Shown: positions 42,083-50,230 of the stretch, in pieces | Numbering within the stretch: position 1 is the first letter of the stretch | How the letters are laid out: each line of letters starts with the position of its first letter | Notes under the pieces: generated by a model | What the model saw: the letters and a program-made list of their open reading frames with translations, nothing else | Databases searched by the model: none | What the model was told of the DNA's origin: nothing | Origin: Rhodococcus opacus B4 | GTDB taxonomy: Bacteria; Actinomycetota; Actinomycetes; Mycobacteriales; Mycobacteriaceae | NCBI RefSeq assembly: GCF_000010805.1 | Contig: NC_012522.1 | Location: 2,294,001 to 2,358,000 of the forward strand | Direction: 5' to 3' | Length of the DNA stretch: 64,000 nucleotides | Translations under genes and position numbers: made by a program

Positions 42083-42834
42083 CCGCCATCCACAATCCGT
42101 CGACTCTCGGCGCCAGCGACAACATTCCCGACAACAGCTACGCGTTCTGCATCGACCTCACCGCGCCCTGGTTCATCCGCAAGGGCGCGATGATCGCCTA
42201 TTACGGGCAGATGCAGTTTCAGGCACTGACCCACGGATTGCACGGCGCTGCACTGCACATGGTCGCCAACCAATTCTCGGCGCCGCTGTACATGGGCGAC
42301 TACGCGGTGGCCGAGGGATTCGGGAAGCTGATCATCGGCGACCGCGGGTACGACATCAACTCGTACGACCTCGACGACGGCAACCTCACGATCCGGGCGT
42401 CGAATCTCCTTGCGTTCGAACCGGGTCTGTCGCTGAACCAGTCCATCGTGCCCGGCTTCCTGACACTCATCGGGACGGGCAAGTTCCTGGCGTCGTCCAA
42501 CGGCCCGGTGATGTTCGCCGAGCCGCCGCTGCGGATCGACCCCGAGGCGCTCGTCGGGTGGGCCGACTGCCCGTCCCCCAGTCACCATTACGACCAGGGG
42601 TGGATCAGCAACTTCCTCGCCGCCGGCGCCCACATGATGGGCATCAACTCCGGGGAGGAACGGCAGTTCGACTTCACCGGCGCCGGAACGGTTCTGATCC
42701 AGTCCAGCGAGAAGGTCCTCAGCGACACCCATGTCGTGCGCAGCATCGAGGGCCAGATCCACGGGATCACGCCGAGCGGTCTGCAGCGGCTCAACGGGGT
42801 GATCGCCGCCAAGCTGGCGGAGCAGCCTCGCTGA
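42079..42834 (+). CDS. AIM24 family protein 3
   Basis: A 251-aa AIM24 paralogue, the most divergent of the three: PDNSYAFCIDLTAPWFIRKG, MIAYYGQMQFQALTHGLHGA, RASNLLAFEPGLSLNQSIVP, ending in ITPSGLQRLNGVIAAKLAEQ. GTG start overlapping the preceding TGA, with GGAGGAG just upstream. Together the three form one co-translated set that may assemble as a hetero-oligomer with TerD and DUF475. Confidence 0.87.
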   Translation: MTAIHNPSTLGASDNIPDNSYAFCIDLTAPWFIRKGAMIAYYGQMQFQALTHGLHGAALHMVANQFSAPLYMGDYAVAEGFGKLIIGDRGYDINSYDLDDGNLTIRASNLLAFEPGLSLNQSIVPGFLTLIGTGKFLASSNGPVMFAEPPLRIDPEALVGWADCPSPSHHYDQGWISNFLAAGAHMMGINSGEERQFDFTGAGTVLIQSSEKVLSDTHVVRSIEGQIHGITPSGLQRLNGVIAAKLAEQPR

Positions 42835-42893
42835 CGTGCAGGAGATTGCCAGGCTGAGCTAAGAGTTGTGGCAGGGACGGGGGGCAATCTGAT

Positions 42894-42917
42894 CTGTGTC
42901 AGGAAGTTCTGACACAG
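42894..42917 (+). promoter_or_regulatory. 9-bp perfect hairpin upstream of the small secreted protein
   Basis: CTGTGTCAG (42894-42902), loop GAAGTT, CTGACACAG (42909-42917). It sits 28-51 bases before the ATG at 42945, without a T-tract, so it could be a 5'-UTR hairpin, an operator or a late terminator for the AIM24 operon. Confidence 0.45.
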
Positions 42918-42944
42918 CATCCGATACGTTCCAGGAGGAACCGC

Positions 42945-43175
42945 ATGAAGTCCGTCGTGACCAAGGCCGTCGCAACCGGTGGTATCGCCCTCGCAGCCCT
43001 CGGCATCGGGGCAGGCGTTGCCGGCGCCGACCCGGTGAACCACAACCCCGCCCCCGCCCAGCAGCAGCAGGCACCGCAGCCTCAGCCGCAGCAGCAGCAC
43101 GCTCCGCAGCAGCAGGCTCCCGCGCCGAGCCCGCACGGATTCTGGTTCTTCGGCACCTGGGTTCCCCTCCCCTGA
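42945..43175 (+). CDS. Small secreted Gln/Pro-rich protein
   Basis: A 76-aa preprotein. The signal peptide MKSVVTKAVATGGIALAALG ends GVAGADPV, with likely cleavage after AGA. The mature 48 residues are Pro/Gln/Ala/His-rich (HNPAPAQQQQAPQPQPQQQH) and end in a conserved-looking hydrophobic tail HGFWFFGTWVPLP. Function unknown; proteins with this composition and aromatic C-terminus are common in mycolic-acid bacteria. Strong ribosome-binding site GGAGGAA. Confidence 0.85.
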   Translation: MKSVVTKAVATGGIALAALGIGAGVAGADPVNHNPAPAQQQQAPQPQPQQQHAPQQQAPAPSPHGFWFFGTWVPLP

Positions 43176-43200
43176 TCTGCGTTCCCCTCGCAGGGCGAAT

Positions 43201-43235
43201 GTGCCCTTCGACGCTCCCACGGCGCCGAAGGGCAC
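43201..43235. terminator. Hairpin terminator between convergent genes
   Basis: GTGCCCTTCG (43201-43210) and CGAAGGGCAC (43226-43235) form a perfect 10-bp stem with a 15-base loop, between the secreted-protein gene and the convergent hypothetical gene. Confidence 0.65.
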
Positions 43236-43260
43236 GTTCGTATTTCTACCGGGCGTATCG

Positions 43261-43743
43261 CTACCGGGTGGGCCGCATACTCGGATTCGGGCCGAGGGTG
43301 ATCGTCCGGGTTCGCGGCACCAGCCCGATCTCCTTCCACCCCGCGGTCAGCGTGATCGTTCCCGATTCCGGGTAGTCGCTGATCCAGTAGTGCGGTGCCG
43401 AGTGATATTCGGACGTCTCCGCTGCGACGGCCGTCGACGTCGAATGCGGGTGACGGGCGTCGGCGACGCCCTCGAGGTCGTCGACCCGGACGTTCACCGC
43501 GAGATACGACCACCGCGCCGAGGGGTCGTCGGGATCGTCGAGCGGACGCGTCTCGTGGCGCGCCAGATCAGCGGATCTGCCTCTCGCCGTCAACTCGATG
43601 CGCAGCAGCATGCCCTTCGGGTGAGCGACGACCTCCGACAGGCGCAGGGTCACATCGCGGCTCGTCACGAGCTCGACCGGCCCGTGCACCACGATTCCCT
43701 CCGTGGCGGGCGGTGGTGCCGCCGGCCACCGCCTCCTGCGCAT
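43261..43743 (-). CDS. Conserved hypothetical protein
   Basis: A 160-aa beta-rich protein without signal peptide or membrane helix. Repeated strand patterns (GIVVHGPVELVTSRDVTLRL, GMLLRIELTARGRS) and a C-terminal GTITLTAGWKEIGLVPRTRT suggest an immunoglobulin-like or beta-sandwich fold. No family recognised. Starts at ATG 43743; 53 bases downstream of the PPOX gene on the same strand, so possibly cotranscribed. Confidence 0.6.
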   Translation of the reverse strand: MRRRRWPAAPPPATEGIVVHGPVELVTSRDVTLRLSEVVAHPKGMLLRIELTARGRSADLARHETRPLDDPDDPSARWSYLAVNVRVDDLEGVADARHPHSTSTAVAAETSEYHSAPHYWISDYPESGTITLTAGWKEIGLVPRTRTITLGPNPSMRPTR

Positions 43744-43796
43744 GACTCAATCGTCCCACCGGCTCCGATCGGCTGCCACAGCTACGTTTCGCACGC

Positions 43797-44246
43797 TCAG
43801 GGAAGCTGGGCCATGCCGTACACGTTCGTCGCCCGGACCCGGAGCACCTGCCTGCGCTCGGACACCATCGCGCGGCGAAAATCTTCCCAGTCGTCGTGCT
43901 CTTTCCCCGCCGCCTGCCGGAACACCTCGACGAGTTCGTCCGCCGCCGCGTCGTGCGGGTCCGCCACGACCGCGCTCAGTTCCGCGTCGCCCTCCACGAC
44001 CGCGTAACTCCAGAAGTCTGTCGCGCTGACGTGGAGCGACACCCGGGGGTCGCGCCCGGCGTTCCGGGTCTTGGCCCGATCCGCGGTCACCGACACCCGC
44101 GCCGTCCGCGTGTCCGGATCCCAGGCGTAGATCACGTTCGACAATTGCGGTCGTCCGTCGCGTTTGACCGTCGCGAGGACGGCCCGGTTGTGTGTGGCGA
44201 CAAGGTCGAGAAGTGGACGCCGGTCGTCCTTCGCATCGAGGCTCAT
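43797..44246 (-). CDS. PPOX class F420-dependent oxidoreductase
   Basis: A 149-aa split-barrel flavin/deazaflavin-binding protein. HNRAVLATVKRDGRPQLSNV (residues about 19-38) is the characteristic first strand pair, followed by RTARVSVTADRAKTRNAGRD and VSLHVSATDFWSYAVVEGDA. Members bind F420 or FMN and reduce diverse substrates; the specific reaction is unknown. Starts MSLDAKDDRRPLL. Confidence 0.87.
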   Translation of the reverse strand: MSLDAKDDRRPLLDLVATHNRAVLATVKRDGRPQLSNVIYAWDPDTRTARVSVTADRAKTRNAGRDPRVSLHVSATDFWSYAVVEGDAELSAVVADPHDAAADELVEVFRQAAGKEHDDWEDFRRAMVSERRQVLRVRATNVYGMAQLP

Positions 44247-44352
44247 GCCTCACCCAACCACGAACACCGGAGAGGTGTTCCCGTTCTTCCGCGCGGGAGG
44301 TGCGCGGCTCGTTAACCTCGGATGAGGAACCGGAACTCGCGAGGTGGAAGCC

Positions 44353-44982
44353 ATGGACACGACGACGGTGCGCATCGGTGGGGCGTTGGGGGTGCTCTCC
44401 GCTCTCGTGATGATCCCGGCGTATGTCGTAGGGACCCCGGATCGTCCGATCGACACGGCCGAGGCCGAGCGGTACTACTCGTCGTATTCGGGCTTCGTCA
44501 CCGCCAACGGCGTGATTCCGATTCTGCACGTGCTGTTCTTCCTGTTCTTCCTCGGCACGCTCGCCGGGGTGCTGCGACGCGCGGACGGCGACCGGACGGG
44601 CCTCGCGGGCACCGCGCTGGCGGGTGGAATCGTGTTCGCCGCGCTGACCGCCGCGGGGTTCACCGCGGAAGTGGCGTATCCCGCGACCCTGATCCGTTTC
44701 GACGAACTGCCCTTCGACGATCAGATCGCACCGCTCCTGCTGACGATCGCGTCGTGGTTCTACCACTACTGCCAGGTGGGCACTGCGGTGATGATCTTCG
44801 CGACCTCTCTCGTCGCGTGGCGGACCGAGGTACTGCCGCGCTGGACGGTGGTCGGCGCGATCCTCGGAGTGCTCGCCCTGCTGCACACCTGGTTACCGTT
44901 GACCGCCGCCCTGGGCGGCCTGGTCTGGATCGGTGTGATCGGACTCCTCCTGGCGATCCGGGGCGCCCCTACCGACGAGTAG
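44353..44982 (+). CDS. Six-helix integral membrane protein
   Basis: A 209-aa protein with about six hydrophobic helices (IGGALGVLSALVMIPAYVV, ILHVLFFLFFLGTLAGVLRR, LAGGIVFAALTAAGFTAEVA and others). A loop between helices 1 and 2 carries Tyr-rich ERYYSSYSG. Function unknown. ATG 44353 is chosen with GGTGGAAG upstream; GTG 44344 would add three residues. Confidence 0.75.
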   Translation: MDTTTVRIGGALGVLSALVMIPAYVVGTPDRPIDTAEAERYYSSYSGFVTANGVIPILHVLFFLFFLGTLAGVLRRADGDRTGLAGTALAGGIVFAALTAAGFTAEVAYPATLIRFDELPFDDQIAPLLLTIASWFYHYCQVGTAVMIFATSLVAWRTEVLPRWTVVGAILGVLALLHTWLPLTAALGGLVWIGVIGLLLAIRGAPTDE

Positions 44983-45107
44983 GGCGATCGCGACGGAAAA
45001 CATTGGCCGATAACGCGTTCCGACTACTCATCGGTAGGCCTTTCCCGTGTGGGATCCGCGGTTCTTCTCGGGTACGCTCTCGTGACCCCGAGCCGGAAGG
45101 ACCACAC

Positions 45108-46448
45108 GTGAACGACTCATATCTCGTCATCGGCGAAACCACCGTGGCCCGACGGGTCTGTGCATCCCTCCGCGAAAGGGACTTTCACGTACGCCATCTC
45201 GTCGCCCCCGACGACGACGAACTCCGCCTGGCAATGGCGGACGAACCTTGCGGGATGGCGGTCCTGGTGCGCGACGACGTCGTCGCCCTGCGGTACGCCC
45301 TGGCCGCCGCGCACATCTCGGCGTCGATCCCGTTGGTGGTGACGATCTTCGACCGCACGGTCGCGGACCAGCTGTCCCACCTGCTCCCGCAGTGCAAGGT
45401 GACGTCGCCGGCAGACCTCGCCGCACCGACGCTCGCCGGCCCGTGCCTGGACCCCGAACTCGTCGCGGCCCGGCACGCGGGCGAGCACATGCTGACGGTC
45501 CGGATGATCGACGGCCACCCCGAGCGCGCGCACGTCGACCTGCCCCGGCGGAACTGGTGGCGCACGGTGGCGACCGGGGCGACGGGTCTGCTGCGGTCCC
45601 ACGACATCGGAACGCGCATCCTGCTCGGTGGGCTCGCCGGACTCCTCGCCGTCCTCTTCGCCGACTGGCTGTGGCTGATCCTCGGTCAGCACGTGGCGCC
45701 GCTCGACGCGTTCAACGAGGCGGTGCGGGTGGTGACCACAGTGGGCCCGGGAACCGACACCCACGGCAGCCCCGCCTACGCCGTGTTCGCGTCGGTGGCG
45801 ATGCTCTTCACCGTGGTGTTCACGGCCATGTTCACCGCCGGGATCATCGAGCGCCTGCTCGGCCCCCGACTCGTCGGTCTGGTGGGCAGCCGGGTTCTGC
45901 CCCGCTCCGGCCACGTCATCGTCGTCGGTCTCGGTCAGGTCGGGCTCCGGCTGTGCCGGGAACTGCAGGCTCTCGGTGTCGCGGTGGTGGGCGTCGAACG
46001 CGACCCCCACGCCAAGAACTTGCGGCTCGTGCGGGCGATGAACATCCCGACCGTCGTCGGGCACGGTGGCGACCGCGAACTCCTCGAACGACTGGGCGTG
46101 CGCCGCGCCCTGGCACTGGCCGCCGTCGGATCCGACGACCTCGACAATATCGCCGTGTCCGTGGCAGCGCAGGCCCTCTCCCCCGGACTGCGCCTGGTTC
46201 TGCGGGCCGGTGAGCAGGAGGCGATCGCGGAGACGCGGTCGCTGCTGCGGCTCGGGATCATCCGCGACGTCACCAGCCTCAGCGCCACGTACGTGGTGGC
46301 CGAGCTGATCGGCCTGCACCCGCAGGGCGTCGTGGCGGACGGCAGCCACCTCTACCTGGAGGTGGCGGCCCCGGACACGTCCGAGCCCGTCTTCACGGAG
46401 CTGCCCGTGTCGCCGCGGATGAGCTGCCGCCACCTCGTCACGGCGTAG
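45108..46448 (+). CDS. RCK/TrkA-N domain ion channel-like protein
   Basis: A 446-aa protein. An N-terminal Rossmann-like regulatory domain (1-120) is followed by two membrane helices (about 172-195 and 228-250) bracketing a pore-like segment AVRVVTTVGPGTDTHGS. A C-terminal RCK domain begins HVIVVGLGQVGLRLCRELQA (about 268-287, GxGxxG) and continues with RALALAAVGSDDLDNIAVSV. The selectivity-filter position reads TVGPGTD rather than TVGYGD, so potassium selectivity is doubtful. GTG start with CGGAAGG upstream. Confidence 0.82.
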   Translation: MNDSYLVIGETTVARRVCASLRERDFHVRHLVAPDDDELRLAMADEPCGMAVLVRDDVVALRYALAAAHISASIPLVVTIFDRTVADQLSHLLPQCKVTSPADLAAPTLAGPCLDPELVAARHAGEHMLTVRMIDGHPERAHVDLPRRNWWRTVATGATGLLRSHDIGTRILLGGLAGLLAVLFADWLWLILGQHVAPLDAFNEAVRVVTTVGPGTDTHGSPAYAVFASVAMLFTVVFTAMFTAGIIERLLGPRLVGLVGSRVLPRSGHVIVVGLGQVGLRLCRELQALGVAVVGVERDPHAKNLRLVRAMNIPTVVGHGGDRELLERLGVRRALALAAVGSDDLDNIAVSVAAQALSPGLRLVLRAGEQEAIAETRSLLRLGIIRDVTSLSATYVVAELIGLHPQGVVADGSHLYLEVAAPDTSEPVFTELPVSPRMSCRHLVTA

Positions 46449-46452
46449 CGGC

Positions 46453-46857
46453 CTAGCCGGTCACGGCCAGCGCGTCGATCTCGACGAGCATGACCTCGTG
46501 CGGGAGGTCGACGAAAACCGTGGTGCGGCACGGCAGCTGACCGCTCGGGACGTTCTCCGCGATGAACTCGCCGTACACGTCGTTCATCGCCGCGAAGTCG
46601 TCCCGGGTGGTGAGGTAGACCCGGAACATCAGCACGTCCTCGACACTCGCACCGCCGGCTTCGAGGATCGCCTTGACGTTCTCGAGGGTGCGGCGGGTCT
46701 GCTCGCGCACGTCACCCTCGGCGACGTACGTGTTCGTGACGGGGTCCATCGGGCCCTGCCCCGACACCTGGAGCAGGTTGCCCTTCTTGATGCCCTGGCT
46801 GAACGTGTGTGCGGGGGCGGGGGCGGCTTCGGTGCGGATGACGGTGGTGTCGGACAT
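46453..46857 (-). CDS. ridA: RidA family enamine/imine deaminase
   Basis: A 134-aa RidA/YjgF protein. FSQGIKKGNLLQVSGQGPMD (residues about 19-38), the helix QTRRTLENVKAILEAGGASV, FRVYLTTRDDFAAMNDVYGE and CRTTVFVDLPHEVMLVEIDA with the catalytic-site Arg (in PCRTTV) present. RidA hydrolyses reactive 2-aminoacrylate and related enamines made by PLP enzymes. This fits its location 46 bases after the IclR gene, in the cluster of a PLP fold-III deaminase. ATG 46857. Confidence 0.92.
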   Translation of the reverse strand: MSDTTVIRTEAAPAPAHTFSQGIKKGNLLQVSGQGPMDPVTNTYVAEGDVREQTRRTLENVKAILEAGGASVEDVLMFRVYLTTRDDFAAMNDVYGEFIAENVPSGQLPCRTTVFVDLPHEVMLVEIDALAVTG

Positions 46858-46903
46858 ATCGATTCTCCTGTGGGTCGTTATTTTTCGGGTGGACGGGGGA
46901 CGG

Positions 46904-47653
46904 TCAGGGCTGGGCGCGGTATCCGCAGTCGCGGGAGATCCGCGCCCCCACGGCCTGAAGGGGTTCGAGCAGGTCGAGGACGCGTTCGTAGCTGAGCACG
47001 ACGTCGGGCACCGACACCGAGACGGCGGCGACGACGCGACCGGACGCGCCGCGAATGGGCACTCCGATGCAGTTGACGGACGGCTCGTTCTCCTCCTGAT
47101 CGTGCGCCCAGCCCTGCTCGCGGACCTGGCGGATCTCGTCGAGATAGCGTTCCGGTGTCGTGATCGTGTTGGCGGTGCGGGAGGAGAAGTCCATCGCATC
47201 CACGATGGGCCGCAGTTCCGAATCCGGCAGGTCGGCGAGGATGACCTTCGCGACGGCGGTCGAATTGAGATTGGCGCGCAGCCCGATTCGCGAATACATC
47301 CGGATCTGGTCGTGCGATTCGAGTTTGTCGATGTACACCACGTCGCCGCCCTCCATCGCCGCGAGGTGCGTGGTGCGCCCGTATTCGCGGTTGAACGCGA
47401 CGAGGTGCGGCGACGCGATGCGCCGCACTTCCCGCTGATCGGTGGCCTGTGCGGCCAGTTCGAAGATGCGGGACCCGAGATGGTACTGGTTGCTGTTGTC
47501 GCGGAACGTGAACCGCTCTTCGGACAGCGTTCGCAGCAGCCGCAGCACGGTGGTCTTGTGGACTCCCGTCGATTCGGCCAGCTGGTCGAGATTGGCGGGG
47601 CCGTTGCCCAGCTGCACCAGCAGATGCAGGGCGCGGGAGACACTCTGACTCAT
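46904..47653 (-). CDS. IclR family transcriptional regulator
   Basis: A 249-aa IclR protein. Winged helix at the N-terminus (SVSRALHLLVQLGNGPANLD, LAESTGVHKTTVLRLLRTL), then a GAF-like effector domain with YSRIGLRANLNSTAVAKVIL and the C-terminal CIGVPIRGASGRVVAAVSVS. ATG 47653 overlaps the sugar-kinase stop (ATGA). The likely regulator of the adjacent KDG kinase/deaminase/deacylase genes, acting at the operator at 48789-48816. Confidence 0.92.
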   Translation of the reverse strand: MSQSVSRALHLLVQLGNGPANLDQLAESTGVHKTTVLRLLRTLSEERFTFRDNSNQYHLGSRIFELAAQATDQREVRRIASPHLVAFNREYGRTTHLAAMEGGDVVYIDKLESHDQIRMYSRIGLRANLNSTAVAKVILADLPDSELRPIVDAMDFSSRTANTITTPERYLDEIRQVREQGWAHDQEENEPSVNCIGVPIRGASGRVVAAVSVSVPDVVLSYERVLDLLEPLQAVGARISRDCGYRAQP

Positions 47654-48663
47654 CCGATCACTCCACTTCCTCGGAGGGCGAAACCGTCTGCGGTGACGCT
47701 CGTTGCCGCCCAGTCCGATTCGGCGCAGGCGAGCAGCGCATCGAGCAGTGCGGCGGGCGGCGGGGGCGCCGAGTCGGCGGCGACGGTCAGGGTGGCGGCG
47801 GCACCGATGTGCCCGCGGCGCAGGCAGCGCGCCTGATCCTCGCCGCGCACCACACCGCTGAGATATCCGGCGGCGAAGGCGTCGCCCGCACCGACGGGTT
47901 CGACGACGTCGACGCGGAGCGCGGGAACGGCGACGCTGCGGCCACCCCGGTCGACGGCCAGCGCCCGGTGCGCGCCGTCCTTGACGACGACGGTGGCCGG
48001 GGCGGGCAGGATGAGCCGCAATTCGTGCGGGTCCGCGGTGCCCAGCACGCGCTGGGCCTCATCCGCGCCGACGAGCACGAGATCGGCGAGATTCGCCAGT
48101 TCCACGACCATCCGCGGATCGCCGTCCGGCCACAGTTGCTCACGCCAGTTGACGTCGAAGCTGACCACGCCGGAGATCGCCGGCCGGTCCCGGAGCAGCC
48201 TCCGCATCAGGGCGAGGCACGAATCGGACAGGGCCGGTGTGATTCCGCTGCAGTGGACGACGCCGGCGCGGCCGAACACCTCCGCGACCTCGGGCCGATC
48301 GAGGAATGCGGGGTCCATCGCCGACGCCGCCGAACCGGCCCGGGAGTACAGGCTGTCGGTCCGCGGCTCGCCGTGCTCGTCGAGGGCGGTGGTCTTCGAG
48401 TAGTGCCCGGTGGGCCGCCCGGGATCGACGTCGATCGCGCGGACGTCGACACCCCGCGCCTGCAGTTCGGTACGGATGAGGGTGCCGAACTCGTCGTCGC
48501 CGAGGCGTCCGACCCAGGCGGCGGGGACGCCGAGCGCGGCGAGTCCGGCGGCAACGTTCGCCTCGGCGCCGGCCAGGTGGAGGGTCGAGTCCGGGGCCAC
48601 CAGGACCATCGCCTCACCGAGGCACGCGACACCGGACTCGGGGGTGGGGGTCGATTCCTGCAC
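47650..48663 (-). CDS. kdgK: PfkB family sugar kinase, probable 2-dehydro-3-deoxygluconokinase
   Basis: A 337-aa ribokinase-fold kinase. GEAMVLVAPDSTLHLAGAEA near the start, the PfkB first signature GLAALGVPAAWVGRLGDDEF, and the C-terminal signature VVEPVGAGDAFAAGYLSGVV with the catalytic Asp (GAGDAF). It resembles KdgK, which phosphorylates 2-keto-3-deoxygluconate. The adjacent KDPG aldolase gene supports this. GTG start. Confidence 0.85.
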   Translation of the reverse strand: MQESTPTPESGVACLGEAMVLVAPDSTLHLAGAEANVAAGLAALGVPAAWVGRLGDDEFGTLIRTELQARGVDVRAIDVDPGRPTGHYSKTTALDEHGEPRTDSLYSRAGSAASAMDPAFLDRPEVAEVFGRAGVVHCSGITPALSDSCLALMRRLLRDRPAISGVVSFDVNWREQLWPDGDPRMVVELANLADLVLVGADEAQRVLGTADPHELRLILPAPATVVVKDGAHRALAVDRGGRSVAVPALRVDVVEPVGAGDAFAAGYLSGVVRGEDQARCLRRGHIGAAATLTVAADSAPPPPAALLDALLACAESDWAATSVTADGFALRGSGVIG

Positions 48664-48788
48664 TTGTTACCTCTGCGACTGTTCGGACCGGCACGGGATG
48701 GCTTCTCAGGGACCCTCGCCCGGCGATGCAAGCCACACCGGACCGTTGACGATGACCCAGGCCAATGCTAGACATAGGTGACACAAAA

Positions 48789-48816
48789 ATGCAATCAGCG
48801 TTGCATACAGCGCAAC
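48789..48816. promoter_or_regulatory. IclR-type operator with overlapping palindromes
   Basis: ATGCAA-N6-TTGCAT (48789-48806) is a perfect dyad, and GTTGC-N7-GCAAC (48800-48816) overlaps it. They lie in the 221-base divergent region between the kinase and the deaminase gene, 69-96 bases before the deaminase ATG. Confidence 0.6.
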
Positions 48817-48884
48817 GTAGCACTTCACGGCCCCTTCTTCGACCGAAGGCGTCTGCCCCACAAACCCGAACGACAGGATCGACG

Positions 48885-50207
48885 ATGACGATCAGCGGAC
48901 CGGACACCCTCGACTCCGGCGCCTTGGCGGAGCTCGACGAGCAGCGCTTGTCCGACGTGGACAAGGCCCTCCCCTCCGCCGCGCACGGCCTCACCAAGAC
49001 CGAGTTCCTCGGCACGCAGCCGAGGCTGTCCGCCTTCAGCACGCCGGTGATGGTCCTCGACGAGACGGCCATCGCCGGCAATCTCGACACCATGGCGGCG
49101 TGGTGCGCGGCGCACGGTGTCGACCTCGCTCCACACGGCAAGACGACCATGTCCCCGGTGCTGTGGGACCGGCAGATCCGCAGCGGCGCGTGGGGCATCA
49201 CCCTGGCCAACTTCGGCCAGCTGCGGGTGGCGGTGCGATTCGGCGCGCGCCGGGTGCAGATCGCGAACTCGCTCGTCGACCCGACCGCCCTGCGGTGGCT
49301 GGCCGAGCAGATGGACGCGAACCCGGACCTCGAGGTCCTGATGTGGGCCGACTCCCCGCAGACCGTCGACGCGATGACCGCGGCACTGGCGGACGTCACG
49401 GTGGTCCGTCCGCTGCCGGTGCTCGTCGAACTCGGCGGAGAGGGAGGGCGCACCGGCGCCCGATCCGTGGCCGAGGCGGTGACGGTGGCCGAACGCATCG
49501 GGGAAAGCCCCGCACTGCGGGTGGCCGGCGTCTCCGGTTACGAGGGAGCCCTCGCCCACGACGCCTCCGAGGAGTCCCTCGCCCGTGTCCGCACATACCT
49601 CCGGTCGATGGCCGAACTGCACCGCCGGCTCGAGACCGAGGGCCGCTACCCGCAGGACCAGGACGTGTACGTGACCGCGGGCGGCAGCGCCTATTTCGAC
49701 GTGGTCGCCGAGGTGCTCGCCGAACTGGCCGGTGGCAGAACCAAAGTGGTGGTCCGCGCGGGCGCGTACATCATCCACGACGACGGCTTCTACACCGGGA
49801 TCTCACCGTTCGGCCGCGACGAGGACAGGCAGGCGCGTCGTCTCACGTCCGCGATGCACACATGGGCCCGGGTGGTGTCCCGCCCCGAACCGGGGCTGGC
49901 CCTGCTCGACGCCGGCAAGCGCGACGTCCCGTTCGACGAGGGACTCCCCACCGCGCAGGTCGTCGCCGACCAACTCGGGTCGGCGCCCCGCCCCCTCGTC
50001 GGCACCGAAGTGACCGCCGTCAACGATCAGCATGCCTTCCTGCGACTCGATCCTTCACGGCCCGAACACGATCTGCACGTCGGGGATGTCGTCCGGCTCG
50101 GCCTGTCGCACCCGTGCACCGCGTTCGACAAGTGGCGGTGGATACCCGTCGTCGGTGACGACTCCGACGATCCCGTCGTCGTCGACCTGATCCGCACCTT
50201 CTTCTGA
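48885..50207 (+). CDS. PLP fold-III D-amino acid deaminase/dehydratase (DSD1-like)
   Basis: A 440-aa alanine-racemase-fold enzyme. The PLP lysine lies in AAHGVDLAPHGKTTMSPVLW (residues about 76-95, HGK), with GAWGITLANFGQLRVAVRFG, LVELGGEGGRTGARS and the C-terminal metal-binding HPCTAFDKWRWIPVV (HxC). This is the family of D-serine dehydratase, D-threonine aldolase and amino acid deaminases. Adjacent KDG kinase and KDPG aldolase suggest that D-glucosaminate could be the substrate. ATG 48885 has AGGA seven bases upstream. Confidence 0.88.
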   Translation: MTISGPDTLDSGALAELDEQRLSDVDKALPSAAHGLTKTEFLGTQPRLSAFSTPVMVLDETAIAGNLDTMAAWCAAHGVDLAPHGKTTMSPVLWDRQIRSGAWGITLANFGQLRVAVRFGARRVQIANSLVDPTALRWLAEQMDANPDLEVLMWADSPQTVDAMTAALADVTVVRPLPVLVELGGEGGRTGARSVAEAVTVAERIGESPALRVAGVSGYEGALAHDASEESLARVRTYLRSMAELHRRLETEGRYPQDQDVYVTAGGSAYFDVVAEVLAELAGGRTKVVVRAGAYIIHDDGFYTGISPFGRDEDRQARRLTSAMHTWARVVSRPEPGLALLDAGKRDVPFDEGLPTAQVVADQLGSAPRPLVGTEVTAVNDQHAFLRLDPSRPEHDLHVGDVVRLGLSHPCTAFDKWRWIPVVGDDSDDPVVVDLIRTFF

Positions 50208-50230
50208 TCCCGGCCGAGGAACCTCACACC

